A stretch of 64,000 nucleotides of DNA from Nicotiana tabacum (Eukaryota; Streptophyta; Magnoliopsida; Solanales; Solanaceae), in the NCBI RefSeq assembly GCF_000715075.1, contig NC_134103.1, forward strand, positions 75,889,519 to 75,953,518, read 5' to 3'. Below, one piece after another: positions 12,200 to 22,939 of the stretch. The translations under genes were made by a program, and so were the position numbers. The number at the start of each line of letters is the position of its first letter. The stretch's first letter is position 1. The notes below the pieces were generated by a model that did not search any database, was not told the DNA's origin, and saw only the letters and a list, made by a program, of their open reading frames with translations.

Positions 12200-12535
12200 A
12201 TCTGGTTTAGTGTGGCACGAATTGCGGACCGCACAATTTTGGTTGCTACAGCAAAAGGTACTCTGCGGTCGCACAATTGCATTGCGGACCGCACAAGTTG
12301 ATGGTGGAAAATGTCAACTCTCTAAACTTGGTCCATCAGAGAAATGGCCAATCTGCGGCCGCAACCCAAATTCTGCGGTCCGCAATAAAACTTGCGGCCG
12401 CACACCTAATTCTGCAGACCGCAAAATGCCAGGGCAACTAGGCCCTCAGGTAACAGAGTACGGACTGCAATTGGAATTTTGCGGCCGCACTCAAGTCCCC
12501 TTTCGCTGCCAGAACTCGTTCACTATAAATAGAAG
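12200..12535 (+). promoter_or_regulatory. Internal LTR-like promoter module
   Basis: An array of GCGGACCGC, GCGGTCGC and GCGGCCGC units fills 12225-12490. It is followed after about 30 bp by TATAAATAGA at 12524-12533, the same ten bases as in the LTR. The sequence between units is not a simple copy of the LTR, but the order of parts is. It stands about 850 bp upstream of the 3' ORF region and could drive a subgenomic transcript. This is an inference from layout; no transcript evidence is available here. Confidence 0.5.
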
Positions 12536-13020
12536 AGGCTAGGGCACTGTTCCCTTTATCCCTCTCTGAGCTCACAAATTGCACTAAATTGAAATTTCTT
12601 GTTAAATTATCTACTCACAAGCCTAACAACTGTTGATCACTCATCTCTTGCACTCATTCATATCTGGTATGCATCATCATCTTGATTAATTTCTTTTAAT
12701 TTTTAGATTTTTAGTGAAATTTTGGACCATTTGTTTGATTGAATCTATTTGAACAACCATGTGGGGTAAATATGTAGTGGGTAGACTGGTAAATGCACTA
12801 AGGGGAATGTATAAATTAATTTTCATGCTTAGATGTTGTTTCCATGTCAAAATTGTGCAAAGATTTCAAGCCTTAGGTGAAAAACGACCATCTGTTCGTA
12901 ATTGTTGGAATCTGCGGCCGCACAAGAAATTGTGCGGTCCACAGAAGTTAAAGTCTAGGTCATTATAGTAAGGCATGGTTCTGCGTCCGCAATAAAAAAT
13001 GTGTGGACCACAGAAATCCC
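12536..13020 (+). other. Leader-like spacer with a further palindrome cluster
   Basis: AT-rich sequence after the internal TATA box, without a convincing ORF. A second group of GCGGCCGC and GCGGTCC units begins at about 12910 and continues into the tandem duplication that follows. Confidence 0.5.
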
Positions 13021-13235
13021 ATTGCGGCCGCAGAACAACCTAATCTCTGTGATCAGAGAGTTGCCATTTTGGTGACTCTCAAGTGCGTCCACAAGACTAT
13101 ATATGTGGACCGCAGAAAACTGGTTGCGGCCGCAAAACAGCTAACTCTCTGTCATCAGAGAGTTGACATATTGGTGATGTATGAATTGCGGTCGTAATGA
13201 GAAATGTGCGGACCGCAATCCATTTTTGTGGCTGC
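13021..13235 (+). repeat. Two-copy tandem duplication with palindromes
   Basis: Two diverged units of about 105 bp start at 13021 and about 13125. Each holds GCGGCCGCA, then a hairpin (CTCTCTGTCATCAGAGAG or close to it), then TTGCCATTTTGGTGA-like sequence, then a GTCC/GGACC palindrome pair. Confidence 0.65.
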
Positions 13236-13380
13236 AAAGGAATATTGTGCGGTCCGCAAATCCCCACCCTACAAGTATGTCTCTACTGTGTTTTTCACTG
13301 TAATCTCTGGTGTGTTCTTGCATTCATTTTGTGTCTGAACTTGAATTGCAACTAACAATCGCCTTTGCTTGGTACAAAAC

Positions 13381-15271
13381 ATGGTTCAATTTAGAGGACG
13401 AGGCGACACTTAAAAAGAAAGGGGTGACCATTCTCGGGGACGAGGGAAGAGACCCTTACCTAGTGCCCAACAACTTGAAATCAGAAAGAAGATAGCAGCT
13501 GGCAAAGGGAGAGGTGCAGACCTCTCAGAGACCAGTTCTTACGTCATATCTAGGGACGTCTCATAGGGCAACTCAGCCTCGGTACATGAGCAACCGACTG
13601 TCCAATCAAGGCTGCCAAGGAGATATCAGCTTAGGGATGAGCCGTCATCATCACATAGCACCTCCGAGGGTTCGGAGAGTGCCAGTCAGGCTTCTGAGCC
13701 TTCCACTACACCTGTTTTCCAAGCACCAGAGACATCAGTTCAAGACATCCCCGATGATGGCAGATGGGGAAATACTACTGTTACCAGCCTCGAGAGGTCA
13801 AAGAAGAAAGAGGTGTGGGAGGACCGGTTTGTCAGTTTGGCTGCCTTTACCAGTTTTCGTCAATGGTGGCCAGTGAGGTCGCTCACTCTTGAGCATCAAT
13901 TCCAATTGAGAGATCTAGAAAAGTACAACCCTACAATTTTCAGGAAGTTTTGAGAGCGCATGGGGTGGATGTGGTTCACCCAGAGTGTGGTGGATGCAAA
14001 GGAATACCTTGTCCGAGAGTTCTACGCCAATGTGGCACATATCAAGAAAGGGACAAAGGTAACTAAAGTGAGGAACCTCAAGGTGCGTTTTGATCAGCAC
14101 ACACTGAACACTTACCTGGGGTCTAATGATGTCGAGCCCATAGAGTACCTTGAGAAATGTGCACACCATGGATCACAGCAGGGGTTTCTATTCACCGGAG
14201 TACGTTGATCTTTGAGGCAAAGGGGTGGCAAACTTTTGTATGCATCCGACTAAACCCGAGCTAGAATGAGACATATTTTCCTATACCGCGGGCAGTTCTA
14301 GTGGCTTCCATCATGGCCGGGTACCCCATCAATGTGGGAGCCGTGATGCCGGCCAATATCTATATGGTCGCTCGGCAAGCTGACACATCCTACACATATC
14401 CTAACACCATTACAGAGTATCTTACGGATGTGAGGGTAGAGCCGAGGGACTTTGATACGAAGGTGCGGGCGAAGAAGCCCTTCTCATGGTACTCATTGAT
14501 AAATGCACACAACCCTAAGAAAAAGGGTCAGCCGTCTACCACCACAGGCTAGTCTTATAAGCCATCGGTGGTTGCTGCAGAGGCAGCTCACATTCCATCC
14601 ACTTCAGCCGAGCCTTCAGCGAGTGTCGCAGCTATGCCTCCACCATTACCCTCAGTGCCTACAGCAGTCCCTGTCATAGGTTCCACCTCAGCTTTGAAGC
14701 CGGTGCCGATGCCTACTGCTCCACTCTCTGCGCTGCGAGTCTCCCAGACATTGGCGAACCTCAACAACTGGATGAAGACAGCTACTTCAAAGCTTTCTGA
14801 CATATCCAGTACTGTTGCAGCACAGTCCTTCATTCCACACCTCAGATACCCCCAAAAGTGGAAGAAATATTGAAGAAGCTCATGGAGAACCAGAACACGA
14901 TTATGGCTATATTGGTGCAGCATGGGTCTGTGATAGAAGAGCTGGGCAAGAAAGTGAAAAAGATAAGAAAGTCCCAGGCCTCCAAGAAGTTAGTGGACAA
15001 GCTCCGAAGATAGGTTAAGAAGCTTGCAGCAGCCGGAGACATTCCCTTTGACATGCTGATTGACCCATACTATCCAGGCCCAGATCATGCATCACCTTCA
15101 GCACCAGCTGGACAATCTGAGGAGCCAGGCCTTACTGCTTACACTACCGAGGTAGTGCGTCAAATGTTCACCAACCCAGTCACTCCCAGAGTTGAGGATG
15201 ATGAGATCCAGTTGGATGAGACTGAGGTCGATGACGCTGTTATGGACACAGAGATGGCCAAGGAGCCATAG
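13381..15271 (+). pseudogene. Athila 3' ORF region (putative plant transposon protein type)
   Basis: A broken reading region follows pol. It starts MVQFRGRGDT at 13381 and is stopped after ten codons. Other frames then carry coding-like pieces. Residues from 13960 include WFTQSVVDAKEYLVREFY and TKVRNLKVRFDQHTLN. This resembles the 'putative plant transposon protein' domain often annotated in Solanaceae, and sits where Athila elements carry an extra ORF. A Pro/Ala/Ser-rich middle is read at 14568-14840. An acidic tail ends at TAG 15269 (DEIQLDETEVDDAVMDTE). I see no clear signal peptide or membrane segment, so an envelope role is not supported. Its function is unknown. Confidence 0.6.
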
Positions 15272-17152
15272 GGAGTTTTCTTCACTCTTACCCTTCCTTT
15301 ACTTTTATTTTGTTAAGAATTGGGGACACTGCTTATTTTTATTCGGGGAGGGGGGGGTGGAGTTTATTTGATCTAATTTGATGATTCTAAGACAATTGGT
15401 TTGTAATAACTGACAGTATTTTCTTCTTTTCCCTTATTTTGTATATATTCTCTCTTTTCTTCTCTCATTATGTATATATCGTATATATCTTATCTCATTT
15501 ATGTATATTCTTTATGCTTTCAATAGTTTTTGCTTTGTAGGTTCTTTACGTTTGTTTTCTTATTAGTTGGTGTTTAACTGAGTAGCTTCTTTTTGAATTA
15601 GTAGCTTCTTTTTATGTTTTAGTAGATAATAAGCCTTTGGTTTTCTTAATGCCACGGTTCTTTCCAAAGGTAGTTTTTGTGTGAACCGGATGACTCTTCC
15701 CAACGATGGAAGGCGTGACAACCTTCTTAAGGGATTCAGTCCATTTTTGGTGTTTAGGTAATAATAGTAGTAGTAATGAATAAAAAGACCTAATTAAGTC
15801 ATGTTCGAAGAGTCAAACATGCTTCACTTGGTACCAACACACTTAACTACGTGCTTATGGTTAGAAACAAGTTTTGTTTTTGGAAAGAAATAGCTCTAGT
15901 TAGTAACTTTGTGACTCTTGTATTGACTTAGGCAATCATCGAGTGGTTTAATCAAACCATAGTGATTTTCAATCTTGAATGTGGTTGTTGTAGGCCCTCG
16001 ACTCTATCCTATTTAACAATCCAGTTGCGTGAGGGGTGAGATGTTTTGTTGCTAGTCCAAGTACCCGTGCGAATGGTCTAGAACTTGCCCTGAATGTGTT
16101 TCAAGGCAAAATCTTAAGTTTTGCTTGGCTTAAGAAGTGATTGTAGGCTTTCCTAGACCCGCTTAAATTTTTCCATTGCCTACCAATGTTCTTATCCATA
16201 GTCAACCCATTTGAGCCTCGAGCCTTTCTCATTTGATAACCATGTTACAAGCCTTTACCCATTTTGTCGTGATCCTCTCTTGGCACCCGAGCTTTCCTTA
16301 ACACTCTTGTGAGACAATTGTCTAAAATTGTAAGTTTGGGGGAGAGACGAGGAACTTGAAAGAGGTATCAAGGCGCAAAAAGATAAAAGAAATAATGAGA
16401 AGGAAAGGCAAGAAAAGGAAAGAACAAAAAGAAAAATGCAAAAGAAAGTGAATAAGTGGAGGAGTTGAAGGGATTCAAAGAAAAGTAATGATACAAAGCA
16501 TGGAGAAATCAAAGAGGGAGAAAATGAATGTCATGATCAAGAAAGAGTAATGTTAAGTCTCTCTAGTTCCCCAAGGAAAAGAAAGTGCCTCAAAGAATTG
16601 GCAAAAGCATGAGCCGAGAATAAAAAAAATGGAGTGCTTAAGGAAAGGTGAACCCACTCAACCATAGTGTATCCAACCTTAGTCCAAAAGCCTTCATTAC
16701 ATCACAAAAAAACCCTACATGATTTCAAGCTGAGTGAGCTTACATTAGTGGCGATCTACATGAGGGGCAAGCCTATGGTACTTGAAGTCGTACTTGCGAC
16801 ATTTTCTTGAGAGAGATGAGTGAACCTTTCGCAAATCTTTGGATTGAGTGCTAAAATTCTTAATTGAGCTAGGCAAACGGAGAGTAGAAGAGGAGGAGTT
16901 TGGGATCCACAATGACCTACATGAGAGAGCGAGTGTCCTTGATGAATAAAGTCAACTCTTGATGCTCAAGTGTCACATTAGAACTATATGTGTATAAAAG
17001 TTTAACTTGTCGCCTTGTTGATAATACATAAGTAGTGTGGGTAATTGTTGGTCTCAACTGATGCCTGGGTGGCTCACCTTTGACTGGCTGAAATGACCCT
17101 TAACTTATAGAGGTGGGAACTATTTTGTTTTCTTGAGGACAAGCAAAAACTT
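15272..17152 (+). other. Athila 3' non-coding region
   Basis: About 1.9 kb without an ORF. It contains a G-rich run near 15345, a T-rich stretch, and a PPT-like TAAGTTTGGGGGAGAG at 16328-16345. A purine-rich block (16340-16560, many AAAGAAA/GGAAAG units) follows. The second PPT-like site lies about 820 bp before the true PPT and may be a decoy or an extra central PPT. Confidence 0.55.
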
Positions 17153-17166
17153 AAGTTTGGGGGAGT
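17153..17166 (+). other. Polypurine tract of the Athila element
   Basis: AAGTTTGGGGGAGT stands directly before the 3' LTR, the normal site for plus-strand priming. Confidence 0.8.
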
Positions 17167-18623
17167 TTATAAGTGGGGATTTTGACTACTTATTAACACC
17201 TTTTAGCTTTCGTTTTAGTCTAAAAGCGTTGAATGGTGTTCCCGAAACTGATGAAAAGTGCAAAATTACAGGAATGTTGGAAGTTGGACTCCCGAGATGA
17301 AATCCGACTTAAAAAGGAATAGAATCTCACAAAGTGTGGACCGCAGAATTCGATATGTGGCAGCAAAACAATGAAGAAAATCCCAGCACGCTTTCTAGCA
17401 AACTGCGGACCGCATAGGAATTGTGCGGCCGCAAATGATGAGCTGGAGATTAACTTCAGAGGGTGAATTTCTAAAGTCCAAGTCCCTCAAAATGGCGGAC
17501 CGCACAAGAATTGTGCGTCTGCAGAAGAAGTGCCTTGCGGCTGCAGAAGTAAAGATACGAACTGCAGAGGACTAGATTGTGGCGCAGTGATAATTATGCG
17601 GACCGCATAAACATTGCCTCGCGGCCGCAGTTGAGAATTGTGTAGTCGCAGAATCCCAGCTCCTGCAAGATGAAGATTTCTACGGACCGCACATGGAATA
17701 GTGCGGCCGTAGAACCTCCCGAAGGGCATTTTTGTCCGAAATTTCGAGCCTTGTATAAATAGACGAGTTTCACAAAATTAGGTCAACTTTTGACATCAGC
17801 AAGTCCTGTAGTCATTTTTCTTTGCCTCTTTTAGAAGTTTTCTATATTTTGGAGTATTTTACTATAGATTTTATCATTTTAACTTTTACAATATGAGTTT
17901 AATTAGTATTTCTTTTTCTATTTCTTCAATTTCAAGCATGAGTAGCTAGATTTTTACTAGGGTTGTGACCCAACCCTAGTGTGTAAACCTTATGGGTGTC
18001 TAATTTAGTGCTTGTTTATGATTGAGTATTTATTATTTAGCCTTGTTCGTGCTTTAATTTGTGGAATTAATTGTTGCAAAAATTAGTTCATGCAACATTG
18101 TGTCACTCGAGAGATCGATTAACCCAATTAAAGCGTTCAACCTAGAGATAGTAATAACCCGACTTGAGCTTTTATCAACCGTTTTGTGTGATACCCATTT
18201 GGACCTGAGAAAGCCAAATTGGGCAAAACTACTCCTTGACCGAGAGGTATTGAGTGGGTAATTGAGAGTTGATAGCTATAATATACCCCAATCAACAAAA
18301 CAAGAATTAATATTTATATCCCACTAGGCGAACACCTAGGCGTTGGTCATAGCCCTAGGCTTTTTATAAACTTGAAAAACAACAAAAATAATTATCTTAT
18401 TCTTATTTCTCTTCTTTGTAATCTTTAGCTTTAAAATAGAAATAGCAGCAGAGCCATTTTGTGGAAGTACAAATTAAGATAGTTCAAATTCACGCATTAG
18501 AATATATACTCCTAACTCCCATCTAGCTTCATGTGGATTCAATCCCGACTCTTCGTTAGTTTACTATAATTGCAATCGGCCGTGTCATACCTTATTTTGA
18601 GGTATGCATTGTACGATAGGTCA
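17167..18623 (+). repeat. 3' LTR of the Athila element (1457 bp)
   Basis: It begins TTATAAGTGGGG (the first G of TG changed to T) and ends GATAGGTCA. It is followed by the GGTCT duplication. It matches the 5' LTR with scattered substitutions and one deletion of about 70 bp at about 18090. It retains the palindrome array (17335-17715) and TATA box (17754). Confidence 0.92.
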
Positions 18624-19596
18624 GGTCTCTGTTCGATCTCGGTTCATGATCGATGACCCTTTTGGATCTGTCACTAGTCCTGACGGGATAAACGGACCCG
18701 GAAGGATCCCCGAGCTGACCGTCTTCGACCCTTATTTTTGATTGGTACCTGTTATGGATGTCGGCCCAAGTTACCGTCGGGTATTCTATCAAATTTTATT
18801 TTAACTGTTGTGAAGCCAATGAACTTTGGGGGTTGAGTCCTTGGGTGAAGGCCTGAATGGCCCAATCGTCTGCAACCGGAGGCAAATCCATCCGTTCCAT
18901 TTGAAATCTCGATAAGAATTCCTTGAGCATCTCGTTATCTCTTTACTTTACCTTGAAAAAGTGTGACTTCCTAGTCTCGACCTTTGTGGCCCCAGCGTGC
19001 TCTTTTAGAAAGGCATCTACAAGCATAGCAAATAAATTAATAGAATTAGGGGGTATGTTGTGATACTATATCTTGGCTCCTTTTGACAAGGTCTCTCTGA
19101 ACTTTTTCAGCAGAACGGACTCGAGTTCGTCATCTTCCAAGTCGTTTCCTTGATGGCGCACATATAAGAGGTCACATGTTCGTTTGGATTGGTTGTCCCA
19201 TGTTCAGAATTTTGGGCATACGGAACATCTTTGGGATCAGCTTCGGAGCTGCGCTCAGAGGAAAAGGCTTTTGGATAAATATTTTAGAATCCAGGCCCTT
19301 CAGTATCGGAGGCACTCCTGGGATTTGGTCGACCTTAGGGTTATAGGTCTTCACTTTTTTGTCGTTGGTTTCGATTATCTTTTCTCCCGATTTCACCCGT
19401 TTTATCAGTTCCTCAAGCATCTTTATTATCTAGGGGTTGGTCCCGGGTTCCGCTTCACCCGGCCTTTCTGTGGCCGGTTCATTTCCCGGGACGATTCAGA
19501 CTCAACTCTGCTCGCCTTTGGTTCTGCAATTGGGCTATCGCTGCCTGTTGAGCCTGTAACATTTCGAAGATCATGCGCAAGTTGATTCCATCACCT
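18624..19596 (-). pseudogene. Tat-lineage gypsy gag, middle part
   Basis: Continues the gag from the segment at 5532-5796 once the Athila element is removed. Minus-strand motifs include TWADIHNRYQSKIRVEDGQL (about 18710-18770) and a gag core read as VETRKSHFFKVK near 18950. Also read are DQIPGVPPILKGLDSK and KPFPLSAAPKLIPKMFRMP (19172-19420), and a Gln/Ala-rich helix near 19530-19570. Frames change several times. It is cut on its upstream side by the hAT-like element at 19597. Gag would form the particle core of the retroelement; here it is only a relic. Confidence 0.75.
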
Positions 19597-20537
19597 TAGG
19601 GGTGGCCATAATACCGACCGAACCGAGAAAACCGACCGAACCAAAATTTTTGATTTATTCGGTCTCGATTTTTTGATTTATTCAGTCGATTTGCGATTTA
19701 TATATTTAAAAAATTCGGTGTTCTGTTCGGTTATCAGTTTTAAGAGTTTGATTTTTGGTTAAACCGAAAAACCGAAGTTTACTGATAGTGAGTAATTTTT
19801 TAGTGGTGTGCAATCCTAGACTCCAAGCAAATAAGATAGTTTTAACCAATATAGGAAGTGTTGTCAGTTGCAACAAAGCAAAAGAGGCAAGAGCATTAGG
19901 AGTGAATAACTAATAATGCATTTATGACAAAAGCTCATCAAACAATATTATATCAAAACTAAGTTTCAAAAGAATTTCAAAGGAAAGACATAGCCTGCAC
20001 AATCTTCGAGACCGGAAGTATTACATATTAACACAGATAATGTAATTCTTCACGGTGTATTGTCAATTAACCTATCAAAGTGCAAATCGAGACCTCCATT
20101 TCCAAAAATAAAAATGCAAACAGAAACAAAATAGAAATTAAAGTGCCTTATACAGACATGAAGCTTTTTAATTCAAACATGATAATTAAGGTACCTTATC
20201 TAGGGGTGAGAATAATACTCTTTTCTTTTATGTTTTTTGAAAAAAGAATGATTTTTTTTACATAAAGATTATTTTCTTTTTCGTGTATTTGATGGAATTT
20301 CTTATTTTATTTGTGTTTTTCTACTAGAAAGAAATCTATTTTCATTGTTTGGTAACTATTTTTGCTATGGCTTAAAATTGAAACCGAACCGATTAAAACC
20401 GAACCAAACATGAATAAATCGAATCGAACCGAAATTATTACGGTTCGGTTTTGGTTATTAAAATTGTAAACCGAAAATCGAATAAATCGAACCGAATTTC
20501 TACAAAACCGAACCGAACGGACCGGCGTCCACCCCTA
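19597..20537. mobile_element. Non-autonomous hAT-like DNA transposon (941 bp)
   Basis: The ends are inverted: TAGGGGTGG at the left and CCACCCCTA at the right. The flanks CATCACCT (19589-19596) and CATTACCT (20538-20545) look like an 8-bp target duplication with one change, which is the hAT size. Subterminal regions hold repeated CCGAACCGAA motifs, inverted between the two ends. There is no transposase frame. Removing it rejoins two parts of a Tat gag. Confidence 0.8.
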
Positions 20538-20781
20538 CATTACCTTCGCCGTCGTGTGTACTCCAGGCTATCGATCAGGTTCCCACGCGAATGTTGTTTT
20601 CGTGGTCAGTGGGCAAGTTTGCTTCGATATCCACGTGTGAGTTAGCATCGATCAGATTAGGGACTGGGACTCCGTTGGGGTCAGCAGGGGGCAGCTCGTT
20701 GATGGGTACCACGTTGTTGTTTTCGCCATGGTGGCCGGACTCAGCATTCATGTTCAAATGGGCAGATTGGGAGTTCGACAA
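20538..20781 (-). pseudogene. Tat-lineage gag N-terminus
   Basis: The minus-strand frame from the ATG at 20781 gives MSNSQSAHLNMNAE, then an Asn/Pro-rich stretch with ELPPADPNGVPVPN and HVDIEANLPTDHENNIR. This is the start of the gag whose middle lies beyond the hAT-like insert. The PBS stands about 95 bp upstream, as expected. Confidence 0.72.
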
Positions 20782-20873
20782 TTTTAATTTAACCTGAAAT
20801 TAAAAGCTCAAAGAACAAGTGTAAAATAGAAGGTGCTATGAAAATTTGTATCAAATCGCCACTATTATCCTTA

Positions 20874-20891
20874 GCTCCATGGTGGGTGCCA
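20874..20891 (-). other. Primer binding site of the Tat-lineage element
   Basis: The minus strand reads TGGCACCCACCATGGAGC, three bases after the LTR end. It resembles the TGGCGCCCACCGTGGGGC-type PBS seen in Solanaceae Tat elements, with a few changes. It fixes the orientation and the inner LTR edge. Confidence 0.65.
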
Positions 20892-20894
20892 AAC

Positions 20895-21305
20895 TGTTTA
20901 CCCTAAAAAATGGATAAAAATTAAATTTGTAAGTGATTTTAAGGATACGTGGGTTAATTCAATACAAATGATAAATTGAGTTAGATTAAACAGATAAAGG
21001 ACGTAATAAATTGTCAAACCAATCAAGAGGAGTGATCTTGTACATAGTAACAGCTTAATGAAATGCCTGCCTTCGATCTCGGGCTCACGTTATTGATGAT
21101 TGATGAACAAAAATAAGAACTTTGAATAACAGAGAAAATTAGAATATATTGCCTTGATATGCGTGTTGCAGTGTACCTAATAAATAATTAGACTCCTCTT
21201 TATATAGTAGGGGAGTCTTACCCTAAGTGTAATTTCACAAAAAGTAAAAATCTTTCAATTAACTAATCACCGTTTTTCTGTCGATACGTGCCGAGATTCA
21301 CGCCG
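20895..21305 (-). repeat. Inner part of the Tat-lineage 5' LTR
   Basis: On the minus strand the LTR ends AGGGTAAACA at 20895. A TATATAAAG box lies at 21199-21206, about 300 bp from the LTR end. Homology to this LTR type seems to stop at about 21305, where a Tekay-type sequence in the opposite direction begins. Confidence 0.6.
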
Positions 21306-22139
21306 TGCACGAAGGGTGATGTCGTGTATATTATGAGAGGTTTAAAGCACGAAGGGTGATGCCGTATATATTATGAGAGGTTTAATGCACGAAGGGTGAT
21401 GTCGTGCCGCTCTATTCATTTATTTGATAAGGTTGAGAGTAAAAGTACGAAGGGTGATGCCGTGCAGTTTTCCTTGCTGTTTTAATTGCTCAATTCCTTT
21501 AAGGATTTTCGGTTTAATTCTGTCTTTTTATTATTCTCACTCTTTATGTTGTATTCCCCCACTGTATGTTCCCTTCCCATTACGTTATTTATTTATTTAT
21601 TTTTGTTGCCACTAGCATGATTATACTGTTCAGATTATATGTGGGTGTCTTGTCCTAGCCTCGTCACTACTTCGTCAAGGTTAGGCTCGACACTTACCAG
21701 TACATGGGGTCGGTTGTACTGATGCTGCACTCTGCACTTTCTGTGCAGACTTTGATACCGGTTCAGGTTGATCGAGATTTTGCTATTGGTCCGCTGTCCG
21801 GAGACTCAAGGTAGATCTGTCGGCGTTCACAGACCTTGAAGTCACCGCCTATATTTTTTGTTCTACTGTTTCTTTCATTCAGATAGTTGTATTTCTTTCA
21901 GATTATTACTTGTAGTAAATTCTAGAATGCTCGTGAATTGTGACTCCAAATCCGGGTGGTAGTAATTAATACGGTTTTATTATATTTCGCACTTATTATA
22001 TTTCATCTTAGTTAATTATTGTTAATTACTGAATGAAAATAAGGAATTGGTTTAATGATTCTCTAACGTTGGCTTGCCTAGCAAGTAAAATATTAGGCGC
22101 CATCACGGTCCCGTCGGTGGGAAATTTCCGGTCGTGACA
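21306..22139 (+). repeat. Truncated Tekay-type 5' LTR, plus strand
   Basis: It ends GGTCGTGACA, followed by a TGGTATCAGAGC PBS at 22142-22153. It contains four ACGAAGGGTGATG units, which are the reverse complement of the CATCACCCTTCGTGC units in the LTRs at 34780 and 42626. Only about 830 bp are present against about 2.5 kb in the full relative, so the 5' part is missing. Confidence 0.75.
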
Positions 22140-22141
22140 GT

Positions 22142-22760
22142 TGGTATCAGAGCCCTAGGTTACATAGGTCTCATGAGTCACGAGCAAGCTTAGTAGAGTA
22201 TGAAGGATCGGTACGGAGACGTCTGTACGTATCTCTCAGAGGTTATGAAGTTTAGGAACAATATCACCTCTTTCATTCCTTATCGTGCAACATTGATTTT
22301 GCTTGAAACCTATATCTCACATTCCTTTGTATCTACTTGTGTATGACATTGCACACTCGGTATCAGTTATGCGTCGATGGTTCGCGATGCCGCAGATGAA
22401 CTACGAGAGAGCCAGAGATGCTCAAACATTACCTCAACGTGTGATTCCGACTGAAGATGCGGACGTATAAAGAGATCACCCAGTGAATAATGTGGGGGGT
22501 GCAACGTACCTTGGCATCTGGTTGATTTATACGAGTTGTGAAGGTTAATATTTTGGAACATCGGACGTGGTGAACTATGACTTCGCGCCGAGTGGGGGAG
22601 TCCACTATCAATGAATGGATTGCGAGTCATGTGTTATATCAGTTTTGGCCTGAAATGTATATATGTGGTACTGAAAGGTTCTCCCAAAATTTACATGTGT
22701 TTAAGGCCTGAGATTTTGTAGAGGATAAGGTTGGGACTTGAGGTATGTCCGCCTCCGTAA
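22142..22760 (+). other. PBS and leader of the truncated Tekay-type element
   Basis: TGGTATCAGAGC (22142-22153) is the initiator-Met primer site. About 600 bp of leader-like DNA follow, without a gag frame. The sequence then gives way to GC-richer DNA at about 22770. Confidence 0.55.
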
Positions 22761-22769
22761 TAATCTTAT

Positions 22770-22939
22770 ACTTCAGTATCACGACCTTTGTTGGTCATGC
22801 TCGATTATCTGGTAATGCCCTCCGAGATTTTTCGGATTCGAACCGATCCTGGGGGTCGTGGCCTCGATACTCCCGAGGGCAGACATTTTGCCCGGACCCC
22901 GACTCGAGGGGCTCCTTGCCTCGATTTCGGTCCCTTACA
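22770..22939 (-). repeat. Probable outer end of the Tat-lineage LTR
   Basis: On the minus strand it begins TGTAAGGGACCGAAATCGAG and is GC-rich, with CCCTCGGGAG and CCTCGAGTCGGGG. It could be the U3 start of the LTR whose inner end is at 20895, separated by the Tekay fragment. No target duplication was found, so this is provisional. Confidence 0.4.

Larger units (their letters stand above)
5797..18623 (+). mobile_element. Athila-type gypsy retrotransposon, 12.8 kb, with both LTRs
   Basis: The element has two LTRs in direct orientation (5797-7334 and 17167-18623). A tRNA-Asp-type PBS follows the first, and a PPT (AAGTTTGGGGGAGT) precedes the second. A 5-bp target duplication GGTCT flanks it (5792-5796 and 18624-18628). 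Internal order is gag remnant, protease, reverse transcriptase, RNase H, integrase, a long spacer with a 3' ORF, and non-coding sequence. This order, the Asn/Gly-rich gag end and the Asp PBS fit the Athila lineage. It is inserted in an older minus-strand Tat-lineage gag. Nonsense codons, a missing gag N-terminus and altered catalytic residues indicate that this copy is defective. Confidence 0.93.

Noticed and set aside
12891..13260. CpG-island promoter of a host gene
   Set aside because: The CpG content comes from the element's palindromes and no host exon follows.
13381..15271. Envelope protein gene
   Set aside because: The position fits, but no signal peptide, membrane segment or known envelope motif is visible, so only a 3' ORF of unknown function is called.
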